The position numbers were made by a program, and so were the translations under genes. The notes below the pieces were generated by a model. It searched no databases and had not been told where the DNA came from. It saw only the letters and a list, made by a program, of their open reading frames with translations. DNA of 64,000 nt from Rhodococcus rhodnii (lineage in GTDB: Bacteria > Actinomycetota > Actinomycetes > Mycobacteriales > Pseudonocardiaceae): assembly GCA_000720375.1 (NCBI GenBank), contig JOAA01000009.1, forward strand, positions 62,001-126,000. Direction: 5' to 3'. This document shows, one piece after another, positions 58,192-64,000 of this stretch (position 1 is its first letter; every line of letters starts with the position of its first letter).

Positions 58192-58667
58192 CGAAGACCA
58201 ACGCGGGCGGCCACGCGCATCCCGACGACGAGACCTTGCTCGCGGCCCTTGACCGGATGATCGACGAGTTCGACCCGCCACCCCCGGGCCTGATCGAACG
58301 CGTGCAGTTCGCCATCGAGCTGGAAGACCTCGACGTGGAGGTGGCCCGCTGGGAGCGCGCGGACGCCTTGGCGGGTGTCCGGGGCGGCGGCGACAACCAA
58401 GGCACCATCACGTTCACCGTCGACAACCTGATGGTGATGATCAACCTGACCACGATGGGCGAGAACAACCAGATCGACGGCTGGCTCGTGCCGCCGGGCC
58501 AGCACTCCGTCGAGGTGCGCGTCGCCGGCCACGGCTCCCACGACACGACCTCGGACGAGGACGGCCGGTTCGTGCTTGACCGCGTGCCACGCGGGACGAC
58601 GCAGATCGTCATCCATTTCGACGGCCCGCCGAACCGTACCGTCATCACCCCGACCGTGTTGCTCTAG
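58188..58667 (+). CDS. Sigma-factor partner with carboxypeptidase-regulatory-like domain
   Basis: 159 residues. N-terminal ~65 residues are helical and acidic (ETLLAALDRMIDEFDPPPPG, LIERVQFAIELEDLD). The C-terminal ~95 form a beta-sandwich like carboxypeptidase-regulatory domains (LTTMGENNQIDGWLVPPGQH, GRFVLDRVPRGTTQIVIHF). Starts inside the sigma gene stop (ATGA), so it is likely a sigma-associated control protein; no membrane segment. It overlaps the convergent YdcF-like gene by 4 bp. Confidence 0.8.
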   Translation: MTKTNAGGHAHPDDETLLAALDRMIDEFDPPPPGLIERVQFAIELEDLDVEVARWERADALAGVRGGGDNQGTITFTVDNLMVMINLTTMGENNQIDGWLVPPGQHSVEVRVAGHGSHDTTSDEDGRFVLDRVPRGTTQIVIHFDGPPNRTVITPTVLL

Positions 58668-59275
58668 TCCTCGGTCACGTGTTGTTTCCGGGCGAGGCTG
58701 CGCTTGCTGCGGGCGAGGTCTCGCAGGCCGTACAGCGCGAACAAAGGTTTGATCGGCCATGCTTCGCCGAGCCGGTAGTCGGCGGCACGGACCAGGCGGT
58801 CGGCGAGGTCGGGACGTTGGTGACGCAAGTACAGCCGTGCTTTCTGGGCATGCAGCGGATTCGACACGATCTTGATCTGCTCGGCGTCCTCGATCAGCGG
58901 GATCACGTTTTCGACGTTCTGCCAGGTGCTTTGCGACTGGTCCTCCAGCTTCACCGTGCCTGTGAAACCACGTTCCGCGGCGTAACGCGCGAGCAGCGCG
59001 GCCTCGGACACCGAAGCGGTGCCGCTCGCACCGGAACAAACCAAGATCGAACTCGCCATGCCGGGGTCGATGGACCGCAGTGCCGCCCGCATCCGCCACC
59101 GGTTCAACGCGTTCGCCCGGTCACCACCGGCGTTGCGGTATCCAAGCACCACCACCGCTTCGGAACGAGCAGGCAGACGTTCGTGCACATGAGCACGACT
59201 GGCTCGCCAGTGCACGAACTCGCCCCACGCGGCCAACCCGAGAATTCCGAGGACCACCAACGGTTTGCGTGTCAT
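58664..59275 (-). CDS. YdcF/ElyC (DUF218)-family protein
   Basis: About 203 residues from ATG at 59275. One N-terminal membrane helix (PLVVLGILGLAAWGEFVHW), then the DUF218 domain: EAVVVLGYRNAGGDRANALN, ILVCSGASGTASVSEAALL, LEDQSQSTWQNVENVIPLIE and IVSNPLHAQKARLYLRH. E. coli homologues (SanA, ElyC) act in envelope integrity; the biochemical activity is not settled. Convergent, with a 4-bp overlap, with the sigma-partner gene. Confidence 0.9.
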   Translation of the reverse strand: MTRKPLVVLGILGLAAWGEFVHWRASRAHVHERLPARSEAVVVLGYRNAGGDRANALNRWRMRAALRSIDPGMASSILVCSGASGTASVSEAALLARYAAERGFTGTVKLEDQSQSTWQNVENVIPLIEDAEQIKIVSNPLHAQKARLYLRHQRPDLADRLVRAADYRLGEAWPIKPLFALYGLRDLARSKRSLARKQHVTED

Positions 59276-59383
59276 GGCCCGCGATCTTCCCACGGTTGGC
59301 AGGGAAAATCAGCCTGTCAGCAGTTTCGCAACCGCGCGGCCCGACGCGGGCGACTGCTCGTTTCCCTCGAAAACGTGTCCCGA

Positions 59384-60313
59384 TTACCCGGTGATCGCCT
59401 TGACCAGCCGGTCGACTGAGTTGCCCAGGTCCCACCGCTCCTTCAGCGCCATCACCCGGTCGAGGTCCGCGGGCGCGGCGGGCAGCTTGTCGTCCCGGTC
59501 GAGCACCACCGGAGCGTCCACCGCCACCGCGACCACCGTGGGAGCGGCGGCAAGATACTCGGCCGACGCGACCAGATTTGCCTGGGCGCGCTTGGGGATC
59601 CGCTTGTCCCCGGCCTCAGCGCCGGCGAGCAGTGCTTGCAGCGAACCGAATTCACGGATCAGCTTGGCCGCGGTCTTCTCGCCGATCCCTGGCACGCCAG
59701 GCAAACCGTCCGACGGGTCACCACGCAACACGGCCATGTCCGCGTAGCGCGGGCCAGTGTCCTCTGTAGGCAGATCGTATTTCTCCGCCAGCTCGGCCGG
59801 TCCGATCACCACGGCCTTGTTCCAGCCGCTGCCGACGTACCAGACGGTGGCCGGTGTGGGGGAGTACCGCACGACCTGGAACATGTCCCGGTCGCCGGTG
59901 ATGACCTCGACCGGGTCGACCGTCTCGCGGTGCGTCAGCGCGCCCATCACGTCGTCGGCCTCGTAACCCGTCGCTTCGGCCGTGCACAGACCGACCGCGT
60001 CGAGGAGGTCGAGGATGATCGGGATCTGCGGGGAGAGCAGGTCGGGCACCTCCTCTTCGAGCCCGTCGCCTTCTTCGGCCACGCGGTGCGCCTTGTACGT
60101 CGGCAACGCCTCGACCCGGAACGCGGGCCGCCAGTCCGCGTCCAGACACGCCACCAGGCGCGTCGGCCTGCGGTCGGTGATGATGCGCGCGATGGTGTCG
60201 GCGAAGCCGCGCACGGCGTTCACCGCCGTGCCGTCGGGCGCCCGCATCGAGTCGGGCAGGGCGTAGAACGCGCGGAAGTACAAGCTGGCGGAATCAAGCA
60301 GCGCGAGGGTCAC
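59384..60313 (-). CDS. 5'-3' exonuclease (Pol I N-terminal domain family)
   Basis: 309 residues, GTG start with TAGGCT six bases upstream (leaderless). Stand-alone relative of the FEN-like domain of DNA polymerase I: LLDSASLYFRAFYALPDSMR, ACLDADWRPAFRVEALPTYK, ATGYEADDVMGAL and VITGDRDMFQVV supply the metal-binding acids, and DGLPGVPGIGEKTAAKLI is the helix-hairpin-helix/H3TH DNA-binding motif. Syntenic with M. tuberculosis Rv2090. Likely removes RNA or flaps in replication and repair. Confidence 0.94.
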   Translation of the reverse strand: MTLALLDSASLYFRAFYALPDSMRAPDGTAVNAVRGFADTIARIITDRRPTRLVACLDADWRPAFRVEALPTYKAHRVAEEGDGLEEEVPDLLSPQIPIILDLLDAVGLCTAEATGYEADDVMGALTHRETVDPVEVITGDRDMFQVVRYSPTPATVWYVGSGWNKAVVIGPAELAEKYDLPTEDTGPRYADMAVLRGDPSDGLPGVPGIGEKTAAKLIREFGSLQALLAGAEAGDKRIPKRAQANLVASAEYLAAAPTVVAVAVDAPVVLDRDDKLPAAPADLDRVMALKERWDLGNSVDRLVKAITG

Positions 60314-60322
60314 GCGTGCAGC

Positions 60323-61303
60323 CTAGGCCGGAGGCGGCGACGTTGTGGCGCGGACGATGAGTTGCGTGTCGAGATCGACGTGACGCACTTCGGTCTGCCC
60401 CGTGCTGAGGCCGTCGAGCAGCAGGTCCACCGCGAGCGTCCCGGCGGTCGCCAGCGGCATGGCCACAGTGGTCAGCGGCGGCGAGCACAGCTCGGCGAAC
60501 ATCAGGTCGTCAAAACCCGTCACGCTGACGTCCTCCGGCACGCTGACCCCGCGGTCACGCAACCGCGCGAGCACACCGAGCGCCATGATGTCGTTGTATG
60601 CCATGATCGCCGTCGGCTTGGCGGCCAAAGCCAGGTCGCACGCCTGCAGACCGCCTTCGTAGCGCGGCGGGAACGGCCCGAGCTCGATCAGCTCGACGCC
60701 GTGCTGCTGGGTCGCCAGCCGCAGGCCGCGCCGACGCTCCTTGTTGGACCATGAGGTCCGAGGTCCGTTGAGGTACACGAGCTTGCGGTGTCCCAACGCG
60801 ACGAGATGGTCGACGATCTGCCGCATGCCCGAGGCGCTGTTCATCAACGCGGCGGGCACACCGCGCAGCCGCCGGTTCAACATCACCAGCGACGTGATGC
60901 CCGCGGCCTCGTAGAGCTGTGTGTCGTCGATGCCGGGGGAGCAGACGATCACGCCGTCGACTTGCTTGGCCATCGCGCGGACGAGCTGCTCTTCGGTGGC
61001 GCGGTCTTCGTCGCTGTCCGCGACGAACACTGCGTAGTCGGCCTGGCGGGCACGCGCCTGCACGCCCTTGAGCACGCCGGTGAAGAACGGGTTGTTCAGG
61101 TCGGGCACGACGATGCCGAGGTTGCCGGTCCGGCCGGTGATCAGGCCGCGAGCGGCGCGGTTCGGCTGGTAGCCGAGCTGGCTGGCGGCGTTCAGGACAC
61201 GGTCACGTGTCGCGGGCCGGACCAGATCGGGCGAGGACAGCGCACGCGAGACCGTGGCAACGGAAACCTGAGCTTCCCGTGCGACGTCGCGGATGGTAAC
61301 CGC
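60323..61303 (-). CDS. LacI-family transcriptional regulator
   Basis: About 326 residues from a GTG with GGAGGTG 5-6 nt upstream; an ATG at 61321 lies on that ribosome site. N-terminal HTH (TIRDVAREAQVSVATVSRAL) with hinge helix QPNRAARGL, then a periplasmic-binding-protein-like sugar domain (NLGIVVPDLNNPFFTGVLKG, DGVIVCSPGIDD, SVTGFDDLMFAELCSPPLTT). Divergent from a DHDPS/NAL-family gene, with a LacI-type operator in between. Confidence 0.94.
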   Translation of the reverse strand, partial: AVTIRDVAREAQVSVATVSRALSSPDLVRPATRDRVLNAASQLGYQPNRAARGLITGRTGNLGIVVPDLNNPFFTGVLKGVQARARQADYAVFVADSDEDRATEEQLVRAMAKQVDGVIVCSPGIDDTQLYEAAGITSLVMLNRRLRGVPAALMNSASGMRQIVDHLVALGHRKLVYLNGPRTSWSNKERRRGLRLATQQHGVELIELGPFPPRYEGGLQACDLALAAKPTAIMAYNDIMALGVLARLRDRGVSVPEDVSVTGFDDLMFAELCSPPLTTVAMPLATAGTLAVDLLLDGLSTGQTEVRHVDLDTQLIVRATTSPPPA

Positions 61304-61437
61304 CACCGGGCACACCTCCACTCGTCGCTTTGGGGGAATCGTACCGGCCGATGTAACGCGGGACCGGTACCGGGGCGTCGGCGCGGCGGTTCCGACGTGC
61401 GGCGCGTTGACCTCCCGGCCTCGCGGATGGAAACATA

Positions 61438-61453
61438 ACGAAAACGTTTACAT
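61438..61453. promoter_or_regulatory. LacI-type operator
   Basis: ACGAAAACGTTTACAT carries the AACGTT-centred palindrome GAAAACGTTTAC typical of LacI/PurR-family sites, 26 bp upstream of the lyase start. Confidence 0.65.
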
Positions 61454-61478
61454 CCTTTCGGGCTTGAAGGGAAGAGGC

Positions 61479-62378
61479 ATGGACGCGCTCCGCTCGGTAG
61501 TGTTGATCAACGCGACGCCCTTCGACGAGAACGGCGGCGTGGCGACCGACGACTACGCCCGTGTCCTCGACCATGCGGTGACCGCCGGAATCGGCGCGGT
61601 CACCCCGAACGGCAACACCAGCGAGTTCTATTCACTGACCCCCGACGAGCTGGACACCGCGCTCGCCGTCACCGTCGAGACGGTCAAGGGCCGTGCGCTC
61701 GTGGTCGCCGGGGTCGGCCACGAACTCGACCGTGCGATTCGTATGGCCAAGGCGGCGCATGATGCCGGCGCCGAGGCGGTCATGGTGCACCAGCCCGTCC
61801 ACCCGTACCTGTCGGAAGAGGGATGGGTCGAATACCACCGCGCGATCGCTGATGCGGTGCCGTCGTTGGGCGTGGTGTGCTACCTGCGTAGCCCGCACAT
61901 CGGCGCGTCGGCTGTGCACCGGTTGGCGGTCGAGTGCCCGAACGTCGCGGGCGTGAAGTACGCGGTGCCCGACGCGATCGCGTTCGCCGATATCGTCACC
62001 CAGACGGCGTTCGGTGGTGCGGAGCGGCTGGTGTGGGTATGTGGCCTGGCCGAGTCGTGGGCACCGTTCTTCTGGGTCGCGGGCGCGGAAGGCTTCACGA
62101 CCGGCCTCGGCAACGTCGCCCCCGAGTTGTCGCTGCAGTTGTTCGACCAGTTGGACGCGGGCAACCCCGGTTCGGCGATGCAGTTGTGGCGCAAACTGAA
62201 GCCGTTCGAGGACCTGCGGGCCCGGCACGGCAACGCGTACAACGTGTCCGCGGTCAAGGAAGCGTTGGCGCAGCTGGAAATGTGCCGCCGGGACGTCCGG
62301 CCGCCGATCAGCGAACTGCCCGAGGCCGAACGCGCCGAGGTGGGCAAGATCCTGCGCGACTGGGGAATCGGCAGCTGA
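61479..62378 (+). CDS. DHDPS/N-acetylneuraminate-lyase family aldolase
   Basis: 299 residues; GGGAAGAGG upstream of the ATG. TIM-barrel class I aldolase: the Schiff-base lysine is in VAGVKYAVPD and the active-site tyrosine in GVVCYLRSPHI. The pyruvate-carboxylate loop reads NGNTSEFYSLT instead of the DHDPS GTTGE pattern, so it is not lysine-pathway DapA. A sugar-acid role (2-keto-3-deoxy acid or glucarate-type) fits its LacI regulator but is inferred. No dehydrogenase or transporter is adjacent. Confidence 0.88.
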   Translation: MDALRSVVLINATPFDENGGVATDDYARVLDHAVTAGIGAVTPNGNTSEFYSLTPDELDTALAVTVETVKGRALVVAGVGHELDRAIRMAKAAHDAGAEAVMVHQPVHPYLSEEGWVEYHRAIADAVPSLGVVCYLRSPHIGASAVHRLAVECPNVAGVKYAVPDAIAFADIVTQTAFGGAERLVWVCGLAESWAPFFWVAGAEGFTTGLGNVAPELSLQLFDQLDAGNPGSAMQLWRKLKPFEDLRARHGNAYNVSAVKEALAQLEMCRRDVRPPISELPEAERAEVGKILRDWGIGS

Positions 62379-62440
62379 CCGGACGACTGGCAACAGGAAA
62401 CCTATAGCGTTACTCCATCTGGCCGCTGCTACTGTGCCGC

Positions 62441-64000
62441 ATGCCAGGCGACGAGCGCCGCTACGACGCGTTTATTTCCTACAGCTACCAGACAGATGGC
62501 CCACGGCTCGCGCCGGCGGTCCAGCGTGGTCTGCAGCGTCTGACCGTCCCGTGGTACCGGCGGAGTCCCAGGCGGATCTTCCGTGACCACACGAGCCTGC
62601 CTGCGGGCAGCAACCTCGGCCAGTCCATCGAGGAGGCCCTCGCGGACTCGCGGTACTTCGTGCTGATGGCCTCACCGGCCGCGGCGCGGTCGGCATGGGT
62701 GTGCAAGGAAGTCCAGTTCTGGCAGGAGAATCGCGAGCCGGAAACGTTCGTGATCGTGCTGACCGACGGAACGATCAACTGGGACAAGGACAAACAGGAC
62801 TTCGACTGGGCGCAGACCGACGCGCTACCCGAGCGGTTGAGCGGCTATTTCGAGGCCGAACCGCTGTGGCTGAACCTGCAGTGGGCACGCGAAGGGCGAT
62901 GGCGGCCATCGCTGTGGAACGCCCGGTTCCGGTTGGCGATGGCGACCCTCGCCGGAAACAAGATCATCGACAAGGACGTCGACCGGCTCTACAGCATCGA
63001 CGCGCGATTGCATCGGATCGCCACCGTCGTCCGATCAGCGGTCACGTTGGCGCTGGCGGTGCTGATGGTGCTCGCGACCGGTTTCGCCATCGACGCCAAC
63101 CGGAGCGCGGCCGCAGTGGCCGAGCAACGTAACCAGGCGTTGTCCCGCGCACTCGCCGCGTCGAGTGAGGCGATGGGCGACCGGGACCCGGTGCTGTCCC
63201 GGCTGCTCAGTGTCGCGGCATGGCGGATCAGCCCGACGCCGCAGGCGCGCGCCGGCATGCTGCGAGTCGCCACCCGTCCAGGAATCGCTGTCCTGACAGC
63301 GAATGACCCGCAGATCAAGTCCGTCGGTTTCAGCCCGGACGGGAAGACGCTGGTCGCCGCGGGGGACAAGGTGCGGCTGTGGGACGTGACCACCCACCAT
63401 CAGGTCGGCACACCGTACGACCACAAGGCGGAGTGGACGGCCTTCAGCCCCGACGGGCGGCTTCTCGCCATCCACGGGGATGACAGCCAGGTCCGGTTCT
63501 GGGACACCGCAAGCAGGCAGATTTTCGGTGAGCCGCTTGTCCTTGATCAAAGTGACCACTACCTCCCTGTGAAGATCACGTCGGTCGCGTTCAGTGCGAA
63601 CAGCCGGATGGTGGCCACGGGTGGCGATGATGGCAGGATCCAGCTGTTCGATGTCGACACCCGCCGGCAAGCTGGCGTGCTGTCGGGTGAAGCAGTCAGC
63701 GCCCTGGGCAGCGGTCAGGTGGCCTTCGCGTTCCGTCCACAGGACATGACAGCGGCCAGTGCTGCGAACGACGGCACGGTCCGGTTCTGGGATCTCACGC
63801 GTCGCCAGCAGATTGGTGACGCCGTGTCGGCCCATGCAACGGACGTCACCACAATGGTCGGTCCGGCAGTGGCATTCAGTCCGGATGGGACAGTGCTGGC
63901 CACTGCCGGAATCGAGGGCACCGTACGGCTCTGGGATGCCGCCAAGCGCCAGCAGATCGGCAGTCCACTCACCGGCCACACCCGATCCGAGCGCATGACC
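62441..64000 (+). CDS. TIR-TM-WD40 repeat protein (continues past window)
   Basis: 520 residues are visible and the frame is still open at the right edge. TACTGT five bases before the ATG and no ribosome site suggest a leaderless start. TIR domain at about 8-135: YDAFISYSYQ, IFRDHTSLPAG, SRYFVLMASPAAARSAWVCK and E90, the glutamate that is catalytic in NAD-cleaving TIR domains. One transmembrane helix at about 197-219, a helical linker (EQRNQALSRALAASSEAMGD), then WD40 repeats from about 285, each with FSPDGxxLA...VRLWD. Likely a membrane-tethered sensor with TIR output; defence is a plausible role but inferred. Confidence 0.9.
   Translation, partial: MPGDERRYDAFISYSYQTDGPRLAPAVQRGLQRLTVPWYRRSPRRIFRDHTSLPAGSNLGQSIEEALADSRYFVLMASPAAARSAWVCKEVQFWQENREPETFVIVLTDGTINWDKDKQDFDWAQTDALPERLSGYFEAEPLWLNLQWAREGRWRPSLWNARFRLAMATLAGNKIIDKDVDRLYSIDARLHRIATVVRSAVTLALAVLMVLATGFAIDANRSAAAVAEQRNQALSRALAASSEAMGDRDPVLSRLLSVAAWRISPTPQARAGMLRVATRPGIAVLTANDPQIKSVGFSPDGKTLVAAGDKVRLWDVTTHHQVGTPYDHKAEWTAFSPDGRLLAIHGDDSQVRFWDTASRQIFGEPLVLDQSDHYLPVKITSVAFSANSRMVATGGDDGRIQLFDVDTRRQAGVLSGEAVSALGSGQVAFAFRPQDMTAASAANDGTVRFWDLTRRQQIGDAVSAHATDVTTMVGPAVAFSPDGTVLATAGIEGTVRLWDAAKRQQIGSPLTGHTRSERMT

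Noticed and set aside
61479..62378. Assignment as dapA (lysine biosynthesis)
   Set aside because: The conserved DHDPS loop is replaced and the LacI context fits catabolism better.

Overview
The window is high-GC actinobacterial chromosome. Mycothiol ligase (mshC), a Pup-proteasome locus, F420-type nitroreductase folds, many GTG starts and many apparently leaderless genes point to the Pseudonocardiales (Amycolatopsis/Kibdelosporangium/Lentzea type); the genus is an inference. From about 16 to 60 kb the core gene order matches the Mycobacterium tuberculosis block from mshC to the 5'-3' exonuclease: mshC, hisG/hisE, PAC2, RecB-like nuclease, trmI, ARC/Mpa, dop, pup, prcB, prcA, pafA, pafB, pafC, tatA, tatC, helY, a Q/P-rich membrane protein, exonuclease. 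Accessory genes are inserted between these anchors.

Left part (0-16 kb) is accessory. It holds a huge secreted PA14/RHS protein (minus strand, one frameshift, runs off the left edge), a nitroreductase-fold gene and divergent TetR regulator sharing an operator-rich spacer, a P450, and a Nudix-type (NrtR-like) regulator divergent from a two-gene module. That module is a nucleosidase-fold protein translationally coupled to a four-TM protein, and the two carry the same short Asn/Gln-rich motif at the C-terminus of the first and the N-terminus of the second. A membrane protein with LGFP/Fn3-like segments, a NarL-type two-component pair and a small exported protein follow.

Middle part (16-37.7 kb): mshC, XRE regulator and aldo/keto reductase, a HAD-hisE-hisG operon, PAC2, a decayed alpha/beta hydrolase, RecB-like nuclease, a mycothiol-isomerase-like protein, a site-2 protease, trmI, an array of five paralogous membrane-anchored proteins, ARC ATPase, a second aldo/keto reductase, a lipoprotein, then dop-pup-prcB-prcA. 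Pup ends in Gly-Gly-Glu, so it is made ready for ligation.

The prcA-pafA interval (37.7-44.8 kb) is an insertion hotspot: a caspase-like/EccC ATPase fusion with eroded active sites, a STAND (NB-ARC/TPR) gene broken by three frameshifts, and a PAP2-diacylglycerol-kinase fusion. A repeat-rich 1-kb spacer separates pafA from pafBC. pafBC, tatA, tatC, a lipid kinase and helY follow.

Right part (54.5-64 kb): a Q-rich DUF4333-like protein, an Eis-like acetyltransferase whose start lies in a perfect 18-bp hairpin, a DUF574 methyltransferase, a sigma factor with a coupled partner, a YdcF-like protein, the exonuclease, a LacI regulator divergent from a DHDPS/NAL-family lyase, and a TIR-TM-WD40 protein that continues beyond the window. 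No rRNA, tRNA, CRISPR array or intact insertion sequence was recognised.
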